A stretch of DNA of 41,227 nt from UBA2177 sp964452735 (GCA_964452735.1 CAYVNA010000008.1:1-41227); one strand, 5' to 3'. Positions 8,205 to 15,996 are shown, counted from the stretch's first letter. Numbers and translations are program-made. The notes: generated from the letters alone by a model not told the origin.

Positions 8205-9160
8205 TAAAACAAATAATTTCTAAAATCATAACATCTCTCCTCCTCCTAATCTCCTTTAGCTCTCTCACATATGCTGCAGATTTAGAAATCATATGCTACG
8301 AAAATGAAAAACCACTGATAAATAAAAATACAACCCCCCTATTCAACACCTCAACCATGCTCCCTGGAGAAATAATAGAAAGAGAAATATATATAATAAA
8401 TAAAGACCCCAATAACCCATGTAGGATATACCTAGAGGGTAAGGGAGAACAAACAAAACTAGGAGACCAAATACGTTTCGTAATCAAAAGTAATATCTTA
8501 GATACAACACTCTCAAAATTCCTAAATGAAAAAAGAATCCTAATTGCAGAACTAAAACCCGAAACAGAAAATACTCAAACCATATACCTAGAACTTGATA
8601 GAAAGATTGGTAACTCATTCAAAAATCAAACCCTGACATTTGATATCCTCATACATACAGAATGGGGAAAGGATGGTTTAGGAGGAGTTGAAACAGGAAC
8701 AGTATCCGGGACCACAGACATAAAGAAGAAAACATTTCTAACAACAATAGCAGAAGCCCTTGGCATAGGGGGAGGAGATGATATTTCTCTCGATAGCAAT
8801 ACTGAGGAGGAAGAAACCTCAAACATAGTAGATGATGGAAAGAATGTATTAGGAGAGAAAGATACAGATACTTGCAAAGAAAGAACCCTCTGGTGGTTAC
8901 CAATAGTAATACAGTTTCTTTTGACCATGGCCATTGTGTTAGTTGATAAATCAATCCTTGAATACAAATCTGTTAAGCTACTAATCTCCATACTCCTTGC
9001 TCTTCTCTCATACTTCATAGTTGAAAAGATAGGGTGTGGATGTAACGCAATATGGGTTTGTACAAACCATTGGATACTAAACACCTTTATAGGATTGTTA
9101 CCAATCCTCTCATATCTGGATAGAAAGGATAGCCAATCTTCACCATATGGGGTACAATAG
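8201..9160 (+). CDS. membrane-anchored exoprotein of the fibre locus, novel architecture
   Basis: This 319-aa protein has three parts. It begins with a signal peptide (about residues 1-25, ending TYAADLE). An exposed beta-rich domain (about 26-155) contains STMLPGEIIEREIYIINKD, which resembles the 'PGD' strand of TasA/camelysin-type domains. An acidic linker (about 190-225) leads to three C-terminal transmembrane helices (about 230-248, 258-275 and 290-306). Cysteines at about 225, 279, 281 and 287 lie at the membrane boundaries. The start overlaps the preceding stop (ATGA). By position and shape it could anchor fibres to the cell membrane, as TapA does by another mechanism in Bacillus. I do not recognise the full-length family. 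Confidence 0.6.
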   Translation: MIKQIISKIITSLLLLISFSSLTYAADLEIICYENEKPLINKNTTPLFNTSTMLPGEIIEREIYIINKDPNNPCRIYLEGKGEQTKLGDQIRFVIKSNILDTTLSKFLNEKRILIAELKPETENTQTIYLELDRKIGNSFKNQTLTFDILIHTEWGKDGLGGVETGTVSGTTDIKKKTFLTTIAEALGIGGGDDISLDSNTEEEETSNIVDDGKNVLGEKDTDTCKERTLWWLPIVIQFLLTMAIVLVDKSILEYKSVKLLISILLALLSYFIVEKIGCGCNAIWVCTNHWILNTFIGLLPILSYLDRKDSQSSPYGVQ

Positions 9161-9163
9161 ACG

Positions 9164-9733
9164 ATGCTTAAAAAGAAAATTGCTCGAATAATATCAGAGA
9201 TATCAAATGGTTTCCTCACAATGATACTAACTCCCATGGTTGCAATATATGCGTCACCATTGGAAACAAAAGAAAAGGTCATACTTTCATCCATCTACCT
9301 ACTCCTCCCCATCATTCCCTATTTTGCAATAAAGAAATATTTTGGAATATCTGATTACGAATTCACAAAAAGGGAAGAGAGACCTCCATACTTCATCACA
9401 ATATCCATATTACTCGGTCTTGCATATATATATGTAAAAACATTTGGCGTAGATACACTCTCTTCAGTCTCCCTAGCAATATTCATGTCCTCTACAGTAC
9501 TCACACTAGTCACTTTCCTTTGGAAAATGAGTGGACACATGACCTACTCTACACTTCTCTTTGCAACCTTAATCTTCCTCTTCCCATCACCCTACCTATT
9601 CCTTCTTTTCCTCTTCTCCCCATGTATTGCATGGTCTCGTATAGTCCTGGAGAAACATACTTTGTCTCAAGTTACATTAGGCACATTGGTAACCTTAACC
9701 ATCTCCATTCTCATTTATTGGGGTTTTTGGTAG
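9164..9733 (+). CDS. PAP2-like polytopic membrane protein with an altered motif
   Basis: This 189-aa protein is very hydrophobic, with about five or six membrane helices. Three segments resemble the PAP2 phosphatase signature: KREERPP (about residues 69-75), MSGHMT with SGH at 123-125, and SRIVLEKHTLSQ (about 158-169). The last of these has the expected SR-x5-H spacing, but Gln169 replaces the usual Asp after the His. PAP2 enzymes dephosphorylate lipid phosphates, including undecaprenyl pyrophosphate. The altered third motif makes activity uncertain. The gene follows the exoprotein with a 3-nt gap and ends the fibre locus. Its last codons contain the extended -10 element of gatA. Confidence 0.6.
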   Translation: MLKKKIARIISEISNGFLTMILTPMVAIYASPLETKEKVILSSIYLLLPIIPYFAIKKYFGISDYEFTKREERPPYFITISILLGLAYIYVKTFGVDTLSSVSLAIFMSSTVLTLVTFLWKMSGHMTYSTLLFATLIFLFPSPYLFLLFLFSPCIAWSRIVLEKHTLSQVTLGTLVTLTISILIYWGFW

Positions 9734-9736
9734 AAT
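9728..9736 (+). promoter_or_regulatory. extended -10 element upstream of gatA
   Basis: TGGTAGAAT matches the extended -10 pattern TGnTANAAT and ends 9 nt before the gatA ATG at 9746. Transcription from it would begin within a few bases of the start codon, giving a leaderless or nearly leaderless mRNA. No convincing -35 is seen. Confidence 0.4.
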
Positions 9737-9745
9737 ACAAACATA

Positions 9746-11194
9746 ATGAATATCACACTTACCCAATTAAGAGAAAAACTTCTGAAGAAGGAAATTTCTA
9801 GTGAGGAAATTACAAAATACTATCTAGATAGAATTGAGAAGTTGAATAACAAACTAAATGCATATATCTCCGTTTTTGGAGAGGAAGCAATAGCTAAGTC
9901 TAGAGAGCTTGATAATAATTTTGGAAGGATAGAGAAAGGCCTACTAGGTGGAATACCTATATCTGTTAAAGATATCTATTCAACAAAAGACCTCCCCACA
10001 ACAGCTGCTTCACATATCTTGAATGATTACGTTCCTGTATACAACGCTACTGTCATTGAGAAAGTTTTGGAAGAAGATACTATCATCCTTGGGAAAACAA
10101 ATTTAGATCAGTTCTGTCATGGTTCTGGAACTGTAACATCATACTATGGACCTGCTAGAAACCCTTGGGACATATCTAGGCTTCCAGGTGGCTCAAGTGG
10201 TGGATCAGCCTCCGCTATCGCAGCAGATCTTTGCACTGCATCTCTAGGGACAGAAACTGCGGGTTCCATCAGACTACCATCATCATGGTGTGGTTTGGTT
10301 GGATTAAAACCAACATATGGGAGAGTATCAAGATACGGAGTCTTTGCAATGGGTTCTTCATTGGATTGTCCAGGACCAATAACAAAGAGTGTAGAAGATG
10401 CAGCATATATACTTAGCATAATTGCAGGACATGACAGTAATGACTTCACAACGTCAAAGTCTGATGTTGAAAAATATCATGAGAATATTTCCTTAGGAAA
10501 TATAAAAGGTATGAAAGTTGCCCTACCGAAGGAATACCTTGAGCTAGAATTAGAAGAAGGTGTTAGAAAGAACTTCTTAAGAAGTATAGACATCTTGAAG
10601 AAAGAAGGTGTAAAAGTAGAGGAAGTAAATATACTAGACCCTCAATATGGTATTGCTGTATATACCATAACCTGTCGAAGTGAAGTCTCTTCAAATTTAG
10701 CAAGGTATGATGGCACAAGATTTGGTTTAGAGGGGAAGAGAAATACAAATATCAAAGAGCTCTTTGAATCGACGAGAGGAGAAGGATTTGGAGAAGAGAA
10801 TAAAAGGAGAATAATGACAGGGACATTCTCTCTCTCTGCTGGATATGCTGATGAGTATTTCAAGAAATCAGAACAGGTTAGACAGCTCATTAAAGAAGAT
10901 TTAGATAATGTACTTTCCAAATATGATGCTATCGTTGCCCCTACAACACCCTCCATTGCTCTCAAAGACAAGGATGCTGATAATCCTCTCTTTGGAGAAA
11001 TAGCGGATGTATTGGCAGAAGGAAGCTCTGAAGCTGGACTTCCTGGGATATCCATTCCTTCAGGATTAAGTGATGGTATGCCAACAGGTATACAATTCAT
11101 AGGGAGATATTTTGATGAGAATACAATCCTTAATCTAGCCCATTCTGTTGAGTCTCAAATTGGTAGGTTGATACTAGACACTGATACGATATAA
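9746..11194 (+). CDS. gatA: Glu-tRNA(Gln)/Asp-tRNA(Asn) amidotransferase subunit A
   Basis: GatA is the glutaminase subunit of the GatCAB complex. It frees ammonia from glutamine, which GatB uses to convert Glu-tRNA(Gln) (and often Asp-tRNA(Asn)) to the correct aminoacyl-tRNA. At 482 aa it is full length. The amidase-signature triad is visible: Lys75 in ISVKD, Ser150 in PGGSSGGSA and Ser174 in TETAGSIRLP. GatB and GatC are encoded 6 kb downstream as a pair, so all three subunits are in this window but in two transcription units. No Shine-Dalgarno sequence precedes the ATG. The GH18 gene follows after 7 nt. Confidence 0.96.
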   Translation: MNITLTQLREKLLKKEISSEEITKYYLDRIEKLNNKLNAYISVFGEEAIAKSRELDNNFGRIEKGLLGGIPISVKDIYSTKDLPTTAASHILNDYVPVYNATVIEKVLEEDTIILGKTNLDQFCHGSGTVTSYYGPARNPWDISRLPGGSSGGSASAIAADLCTASLGTETAGSIRLPSSWCGLVGLKPTYGRVSRYGVFAMGSSLDCPGPITKSVEDAAYILSIIAGHDSNDFTTSKSDVEKYHENISLGNIKGMKVALPKEYLELELEEGVRKNFLRSIDILKKEGVKVEEVNILDPQYGIAVYTITCRSEVSSNLARYDGTRFGLEGKRNTNIKELFESTRGEGFGEENKRRIMTGTFSLSAGYADEYFKKSEQVRQLIKEDLDNVLSKYDAIVAPTTPSIALKDKDADNPLFGEIADVLAEGSSEAGLPGISIPSGLSDGMPTGIQFIGRYFDENTILNLAHSVESQIGRLILDTDTI

Positions 11195-11201
11195 TAGGTT
11201 A

Positions 11202-12329
11202 ATGAGAACTCTCAGAAATCTGTCCATAATTGGTATCTTCCTTGGCATACTACTTGTACTATCAAGTTCAACCATTCTAATATTCCAAAGAAAAGCAAAT
11301 ACTATAACCTTCGTACGAGACGAGAGTAGTCAGAAGGTTCAAGCAATAGAGAAGAATATTGATAATACAGAAAAAGAAATACTTCCAATATCAGATATCA
11401 AAGAATCAGGATGGATACCTAATTGGGCCTTTGAACTAGGCTACGAGAGTGTAGAGAATAATGTAGATATACTACATACCGTTAATCCTGTGATATATAC
11501 ACTTGATAGTAATGGTAATGTCATTCTCAGAAGTATCTCGAATCAACAAATAGATTCTATTAGAAATCTCTGTAACAAAAATGGGATAAGAATCATCCCA
11601 ACAATATCTGTGTCTGATTACAATTCAACTAATATTTCTCTCTCTACATATACAATCAGAAGAAAGAATATTGAGAAGATTCTTGAGGATATAAATAAGT
11701 TCAACTTTGGAGGAATAGATATTGACTATGAACGAATAAGTTCTTCTGATAAGGAAAACTATTTAGCATTTCTCAGAGAGTTAAAGGTTGAACTGGGGAA
11801 GATGCGCAAAACTCTCTCTGTTTCTGTCTTTCCTCAATGGCATAATGGTACATATCATACAGAACAGATAGAAAGCATCTCTGTACAAGATTATGCAGAA
11901 ATCGGAAGGATTGCTGATGAAGTTAGAATCATGGCATACGACTATACACTTCAAACTTCAAGGACTCCAGGTCCTGTATCTCCGATCTCTTGGGTTAGAG
12001 ATATTTTAGATTATGCCGTTAGGATGATTCCTCGAGAAAAGGTTTGGTTAGGGGTTCCACTATATAGCTATGAGTGGATAAATGGAAAAACTGTAGCGCT
12101 AACCTATACCAGTGTTTATAATTTACTTAGTAATAGCAATATCTCACCTTTATTGGATAGCGAGATAGGAGAAAGCTATGCGGAGTTTGCATGTAATGAT
12201 GGAGAGAAGTGTTATCTATACTTCCAAAACAAAGAGAGTATACAAAAGAAAAGAGAAATTGCAAAAGAGTATAGGATAGCAGGGGTATCATACTGGAGGT
12301 TGGGAGGAGAGATGGAATTGTTGAAGTAA
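11202..12329 (+). CDS. GH18-family glycoside hydrolase, membrane-anchored (YaaH/YdhD-like)
   Basis: This 375-aa protein has an N-terminal membrane anchor (about residues 8-28), a linker and a GH18 TIM-barrel domain (about 67-375). The catalytic loop reads FGGIDIDYE, with the proton-donor Glu177 preserved. Other GH18 strands are visible: GWIPNWAFE, LSVSVFPQW, EVRIMAYDYT and KVWLGVPLYSYEW. Bacterial proteins of this shape (spore YaaH/YdhD type) cut peptidoglycan N-acetylglucosamine linkages, while other GH18 enzymes act on chitin. Extracytoplasmic peptidoglycan remodelling is the likely role. It probably shares a transcript with gatA. The first Asp of the DGxDxDxE motif is Gly, which is common in the YaaH type. 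Confidence 0.85.
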   Translation: MRTLRNLSIIGIFLGILLVLSSSTILIFQRKANTITFVRDESSQKVQAIEKNIDNTEKEILPISDIKESGWIPNWAFELGYESVENNVDILHTVNPVIYTLDSNGNVILRSISNQQIDSIRNLCNKNGIRIIPTISVSDYNSTNISLSTYTIRRKNIEKILEDINKFNFGGIDIDYERISSSDKENYLAFLRELKVELGKMRKTLSVSVFPQWHNGTYHTEQIESISVQDYAEIGRIADEVRIMAYDYTLQTSRTPGPVSPISWVRDILDYAVRMIPREKVWLGVPLYSYEWINGKTVALTYTSVYNLLSNSNISPLLDSEIGESYAEFACNDGEKCYLYFQNKESIQKKREIAKEYRIAGVSYWRLGGEMELLK

Positions 12330-12337
12330 TAAAGATA

Positions 12338-12411
12338 TGAGGCGCCCGAGACTCGAACTCGGCACCTACTGCTTAAAAGGCAGTTGCTCTAACCGGATGA
12401 GCTAGCGCCCC
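12338..12411 (-). tRNA. tRNA-Lys(TTT)
   Basis: On the minus strand the acceptor GGGGCGC (12411-12405) pairs with GCGCCTC (12345-12339, one G-U). The D stem is GCTC/GAGC. The anticodon stem ACTGC/GCAGT encloses loop CTTTTAA with anticodon TTT, and the T stem is CCGAG/CTCGG. The discriminator is A, and CCA is not encoded. Confidence 0.95.
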
Positions 12412-12430
12412 TCATATTCAAGAACTCGCA

Positions 12431-12460
12431 ATTATAACTCGGTCCTCAACCTTTTTACAA
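12431..12460 (-). promoter_or_regulatory. sigma70-like promoter of tRNA-Lys
   Basis: On the minus strand, TTGTAA (12460-12455) and a perfect TATAAT (12436-12431) are separated by 18 nt, and the -10 ends 19 nt before the tRNA. It is the only clear promoter between the Nudix gene and tRNA-Lys. Confidence 0.5.
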
Positions 12461-12467
12461 TACCTAT

Positions 12468-12968
12468 TTATATATTCATCCAATCTACATTCGCTATCCA
12501 ATACCTTGTAATCTCCCCTATATTCTCATCATAATTCTTGATATTCTTCGCATCTAGCCAGAAGTATTCCTCTATCTCTCTCTTGTCTGCATGAATACCA
12601 GTACCACTAGAAAACACTAAATACATCTTGGAATACTCTGTCTGCTCATCATACTTAAAAATATGGGTACCAACATAGAGATACTCCTTAGGGATGAAAC
12701 CTAGCTCCTCATTTACACCACGAATTAGACCATCTTCAAAAGACTCACCTGAAACCATATGCTCTCCCATAAATACATGCTTTCCTGGATCATGTGTCTT
12801 TTCCAAACCTCTAACAGTCATCAATACAGTATTATTATCCCTATTGAACAAGGTAAAGTGAACAGTAGGGTGAATTAAGGAAGAATTAGAATGACATTCA
12901 GCTCTTGTTCTAGATCCAATAACATTACCATTAACATCTACAATATCAAAAATCTCTTTCTTCTCCAT
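12468..12968 (-). CDS. Nudix hydrolase, isopentenyl-diphosphate-isomerase-like, altered Nudix box
   Basis: This 166-aa Nudix-fold protein begins FDIVDVNGNVIGSRTRAECH, the N-terminal pattern of the IPP isomerase-like Nudix branch. The Nudix box (about residues 68-91) reads GEHMVSGESFEDGLIRGVNEELGF (here given in parts: GEHMVSGE, then R83, E87, E88, L89, G90). Two positions differ from consensus: the second Gly is Glu, and the Glu of 'RE' is Gly84. The two main metal-binding Glu residues remain. The active-site Cys of true IPP isomerase is not evident. It is probably a pyrophosphohydrolase of unknown substrate. It is downstream of rnhB on the same strand (13-nt gap). Confidence 0.82.
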   Translation of the reverse strand: MEKKEIFDIVDVNGNVIGSRTRAECHSNSSLIHPTVHFTLFNRDNNTVLMTVRGLEKTHDPGKHVFMGEHMVSGESFEDGLIRGVNEELGFIPKEYLYVGTHIFKYDEQTEYSKMYLVFSSGTGIHADKREIEEYFWLDAKNIKNYDENIGEITRYWIANVDWMNI

Positions 12969-12981
12969 GTATACCTCTAAA

Positions 12982-13611
12982 TTAATTTATATATTCACTA
13001 ATTGGCCTGAAGCTCCTTCGATGGATATCACAAATCCCATACTTCATTATTGCCTCCATATGTGCCTTAGTACCGTATCCTACATGAGAATCAAAACCAT
13101 ATAAGGGATACTTCTCAGCATATTTATACATTATCCTGTCCCTCTCTACCTTTGCCAAAACAGAAGCTGCAGCTATTGAGTAGTGAAGCGTATCCCCCTT
13201 ATTTATTTTCTTCATTTTGTAATTAGGAATAGTAAGGATATTCTCTCCATCGGCAATAATATAGTCGGCTTTCTCGTTGAGTCTCTTTTCCAAAACCTCC
13301 AACGCAATATCCATTGCCTTAAGCACCGCCTTTTGAATACCCAAATGGTCTATATCCCTAGAACTAACAACACCTATTCCAAATGATAGCGATTTTTCCA
13401 TAATCAAATCAAATGCCATCTCCCTCCTCTTCTTAGTCATCTTCTTACTATCTGCAACAATATCCACTATCTGCGAATTATCCCCAATCACAACAGCACC
13501 AGCAACAACTGGTCCCGCTAATGGACCCCTTCCTGCTTCATCTAAACCCACCACGATTCTGTATCCCTCATTCCAAAGAGATTCTTCTAATTTAGTATCT
13601 GGATATATCAT
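12982..13611 (-). CDS. rnhB: ribonuclease HII
   Basis: RNase HII removes ribonucleotides and RNA primers from DNA. With the ATG at 13611 the protein is 209 aa, the usual size. Motifs are VVGLDEAGRGPLAGP (Asp and Glu of the active site), ADSKKMTKKRRE, YIIADGE, HYSIAAASVLAKVERDR with the last acidic residue, and HVGYGTKAHMEA. An upstream in-frame extension to 13716 reads a non-family hydrophobic segment and would overlap the divergent gene at 13637, so I rejected it. An ATG at 13629 is a second possibility. Confidence 0.94.
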   Translation of the reverse strand: MIYPDTKLEESLWNEGYRIVVGLDEAGRGPLAGPVVAGAVVIGDNSQIVDIVADSKKMTKKRREMAFDLIMEKSLSFGIGVVSSRDIDHLGIQKAVLKAMDIALEVLEKRLNEKADYIIADGENILTIPNYKMKKINKGDTLHYSIAAASVLAKVERDRIMYKYAEKYPLYGFDSHVGYGTKAHMEAIMKYGICDIHRRSFRPISEYIN

Positions 13612-13636
13612 ACCAAGATATGTTAGCATATATATT

Positions 13637-13909
13637 ATGAAAAAACTCACAATCCTAGCTATAATCTTTTTCTTCATCTCCTTCTCACCTCTTCCGATAC
13701 TTGCACAGTCAGACACTTCGGAGAATCAAGAGGTTGTACAAGAGGAAAACACACTGGAGGAAACAGAAGAAAAAGTAACTACTCTTTCGGAAAAGGTTTC
13801 TTCCGAAGAGAATTCCAAAGTTTCTTTCTTCACAATCCTTGCAACCTTCTTAATCCCATGTATATTCATAATCATAGCGTATTTGATTTTCAAGTTCTTT
13901 AAATTTTAA
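13637..13909 (+). CDS. small exported protein with C-terminal membrane anchor
   Basis: This 90-aa protein has a clear signal peptide (about residues 1-23, ending PILAQS), an acidic Glu/Thr/Ser-rich middle (about 24-62) and a C-terminal hydrophobic helix (about 64-85) followed by a short basic end. No family is recognised. The ATG follows an AT-rich stretch. It is divergent from rnhB and upstream of the YtxH gene in the same direction. It is probably a membrane-tethered envelope peptide, and it is real judging by its coherent topology. Confidence 0.65.
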   Translation: MKKLTILAIIFFFISFSPLPILAQSDTSENQEVVQEENTLEETEEKVTTLSEKVSSEENSKVSFFTILATFLIPCIFIIIAYLIFKFFKF

Positions 13910-13960
13910 GCTTAAAGTATTAATATATATTTAGATATTTAAATTAATAAATTTCATAAT

Positions 13961-14326
13961 ATGGCAAAAAACGCAGGATCATTCATTAAAGGTATTCTTC
14001 TTGGAGCACTAGCTGGAGCATTTGCTGGAGTATTGTTAGCACCTAAGTCTGGAGAAGAGACAAGGAAGGATATTAAGAAGTTTGCAGGCGAAATGAAGGA
14101 AAAGTTAGCAGATATATATAACGAGGCTAGAAAAGAAGTAAAGAGAAGAGCAAAACAGCTTGAGAAAGCAGGAGAGAAGATTGATGAAGGGAAGTACAAG
14201 GTGTTAGTGGCAGAGGTAGTGGAGGAGTTTAAGAAAGATGCTGTTGTTACATCTTCTGTTGCACAAAAGCTCTCTGAACAACTTAAAGCAGATTGGAGTA
14301 TTGTGAAGGAGGAGTTAGATAAATAA
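13961..14326 (+). CDS. YtxH domain protein
   Basis: This 121-aa protein has the typical YtxH start: a glycine/alanine-rich hydrophobic helix (about residues 8-27, GILLGALAGAFAGVLLAP) followed at once by KSGEETRKDIKK and a long, highly charged amphipathic helix rich in Lys, Glu and Ala. YtxH proteins are small membrane-attached proteins of general-stress operons in Firmicutes and are widespread in CPR bacteria. Their molecular role is not known. A strong intrinsic terminator follows 17 nt after the stop, so the gene ends its transcription unit. Confidence 0.88.
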   Translation: MAKNAGSFIKGILLGALAGAFAGVLLAPKSGEETRKDIKKFAGEMKEKLADIYNEARKEVKRRAKQLEKAGEKIDEGKYKVLVAEVVEEFKKDAVVTSSVAQKLSEQLKADWSIVKEELDK

Positions 14327-14342
14327 TAGGGGGAAATATCTT

Positions 14343-14368
14343 AAGGGGACTAGAAATAGTCCCTTTTT
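14343..14368 (+). terminator. intrinsic terminator after YtxH gene
   Basis: The hairpin GGGACTA-GAAA-TAGTCCC (14346-14363), with a stable GAAA tetraloop and extended by G-U and A-T pairs, is followed by a T5 run. It separates the YtxH unit from tRNA-Gly(CCC). Confidence 0.85.
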
Positions 14369-14391
14369 GTTAGTAGAATAGGAATATATAT

Positions 14392-14464
14392 GCGAGAGTA
14401 GTTCAGTTGGTAGAATGTCTCCTTCCCAAGGAGAAGATCGCGGGTTCGAATCCCGTCTCTCGCT
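14392..14464 (+). tRNA. tRNA-Gly(CCC)
   Basis: Acceptor GCGAGAG (14392-14398) pairs with CTCTCGC (14457-14463). The anticodon stem TCTCC/GGAGA encloses loop TTCCCAA with anticodon CCC. The T arm GCGGGTTCGAATCCCGT is normal. The discriminator is T, as is usual for bacterial tRNA-Gly, and CCA is not encoded. A TAGAAT -10 lies at 14374-14379. Confidence 0.95.
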
Positions 14465-14493
14465 TATTATAGAATACCTTCTAAATTACAGTC

Positions 14494-15243
14494 ATGACTG
14501 CATCTAGCAAAACATTCAAGAAAAATCTTTCTTTAAAAGAGATCCACTTCTTCAGATTGCTTCAAAATAACTCAAATTTCGATATGATTCTCTTTCCAGA
14601 AAAAGTTGAACATCATACTGCCTATTTCCCATATATCAACCCTGGAAATTTACTCGGGAAAGACAAAAGATATTGGATATTAGCAATTCAAGCTATTGCT
14701 AAGTTCCATCATTATATAAAAACAGAAAAGATTACTTTCCTCATACAAGATACCCCGTATCTTAAGTCTCTGGAAAATACACTAAACTACGCAGCTGAAC
14801 TAAATATCGAATTACCGATGATGCAGTTAGAGCAACTTCGTAAGGATTACATATTAGTTGAGAAAAATCTTCAAGTTATCCATGGCGATTTCCTAGCACA
14901 AAATATAATGGTTATGGATGAAAAGATAAAGATTATTGATTGGGAAGACATGGAGCTTGGTTTCCCGGAACATGATGTAGGAAGATTATTAGGAGATTTG
15001 AATTGCATAGAACCTCGATGGAATAAAAAATACTATCCACTAGAATGGCATAACTCTCTTGCTGAAGAATATCTAAAACACAGATTACTACTGGACTCAA
15101 CATATGACATTGACACAGGTAGAAAGATGATTCATTTAGGAGAGATGTGGAACTACTTAGGGCCAATAGAAATGAGCTTGATGAGAAAAGACCTAAAATC
15201 AGAATGGTTTTTAGCAAATTTGAAGGCTTTTGAAAACAGCTAA
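14494..15243 (+). CDS. aminoglycoside/choline-kinase-like phosphotransferase
   Basis: This 249-aa protein has the APH/choline kinase catalytic core: the Brenner motif HGDFLAQN (His130, Asp132, Asn137) and the metal-binding IIDWED (Asp149), followed by the HDVGRLLGDL helix. The N-lobe is short and I see no glycine-rich loop, so the ATP-binding part is reduced compared with the ~300-aa family members. The substrate is unknown. Such kinases act on small alcohols, sugars or antibiotics, and resistance should not be assumed. The gene overlaps the convergent orphan gene by 4 bp. Confidence 0.75.
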   Translation: MTASSKTFKKNLSLKEIHFFRLLQNNSNFDMILFPEKVEHHTAYFPYINPGNLLGKDKRYWILAIQAIAKFHHYIKTEKITFLIQDTPYLKSLENTLNYAAELNIELPMMQLEQLRKDYILVEKNLQVIHGDFLAQNIMVMDEKIKIIDWEDMELGFPEHDVGRLLGDLNCIEPRWNKKYYPLEWHNSLAEEYLKHRLLLDSTYDIDTGRKMIHLGEMWNYLGPIEMSLMRKDLKSEWFLANLKAFENS

Positions 15244-15842
15244 ACTATTCTTCCTTCCTGAAAAAGCCTACAGATCCTCTCCCTATCGTTAAACGGTGGT
15301 AAGTGTATACTAGGATCCTTCAAATGATCATTATGTACAATCCTAACATGGAGAGGTTGATTTGGTGTTGGAAGATATATAACAGAATAGTTACATTCCA
15401 TTATCCTATTAATAGTTGTAAGGTACAAATGATCCTGCCTTCTACAATCCCTATCAAACAACGCACCACATACTTCCCCTTTGTTTTTTGAGAAACCTAT
15501 GGTTGCAGATATCCCTGGAGACTTAACATCACATAATTCCACCCTATCCTTCCCTCTAGGATCAAAACTAAAAGGCTGAAGTAAACTATTCCTAACAAGA
15601 AGTATTGGAATAGAATAAGTACAAGGACAATCCTCTGATGGATTGAAGAATTCTGACAAAAAAGAGTCTGGTGGAAGATAATCGTCCAATTCCACAGTTG
15701 AAGAAACTTCCCGACCACAAGCTAGGTAATCCTTCAGAACATTATAGGTACCTCGATATGCATACCAATATAAAGCCCTAGGTTCTCCATCCTCAATATA
15801 ATTTCTTGGATCCCTTGTCTCATATAAATCACCATTCTCCAT
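15240..15842 (-). CDS. orphan protein, function unknown
   Basis: This 200-aa protein matches no family I recognise. It has no signal peptide or membrane helix, so it is likely cytoplasmic. It is rich in Asp, Arg, Pro and Tyr and has seven cysteines, including a CPC pair in SEDCPCTYS near residue 72. The middle contains VELCDVKSPGISATIGFSKN and the C-terminus HVRIVHNDHLKDPSIHLPPF-like histidine-rich text (about 165-185). It converges on the phosphotransferase gene with a 4-bp overlap. It is a long, uninterrupted frame with protein-like composition, so it is probably real. Confidence 0.6.
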   Translation of the reverse strand: MENGDLYETRDPRNYIEDGEPRALYWYAYRGTYNVLKDYLACGREVSSTVELDDYLPPDSFLSEFFNPSEDCPCTYSIPILLVRNSLLQPFSFDPRGKDRVELCDVKSPGISATIGFSKNKGEVCGALFDRDCRRQDHLYLTTINRIMECNYSVIYLPTPNQPLHVRIVHNDHLKDPSIHLPPFNDRERICRLFQEGRIV

Positions 15843-15882
15843 AAGGAGACATTATACAGGAAAAGATTCTCTAGGCCTACAC

Positions 15883-15911
15883 TTGTTCTACTCCCTATTC
15901 TCTGTTACAAT
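15883..15911 (+). promoter_or_regulatory. sigma70-like promoter of tRNA-Thr
   Basis: TTGTTC (15883-15888) and TACAAT (15906-15911) are spaced by 17 nt. The predicted start is about 6 nt before the tRNA at 15924. Confidence 0.55.
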
Positions 15912-15923
15912 ACCGTTACATTC

Positions 15924-15996
15924 GCTGATGTAGCTCAGTTGGTAGAGCATTCCCTTCGTAAGGGACAGGTCGATGGTTCGACTCCATCCATCAGCT
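15924..15996 (+). tRNA. tRNA-Thr(CGT)
   Basis: Acceptor GCTGATG (15924-15930) pairs with CATCAGC (15989-15995). The D stem is GCTC/GAGC. The anticodon stem is closed by CCC/GGG around loop TTCGTAA, giving anticodon CGT. The outermost anticodon-stem pair is a T-C mismatch. The T arm is GATGGTTCGACTCCATC. CCA is not encoded. Confidence 0.93.

Noticed and set aside
13612..13716. N-terminal extension of rnhB
   Set aside because: It overlaps the divergent small-protein gene and gives residues unlike RNase HII.
14494..15243. Aminoglycoside resistance gene
   Set aside because: Only the general kinase motifs are present, with a reduced N-lobe and no resistance-gene context. The substrate cannot be inferred.
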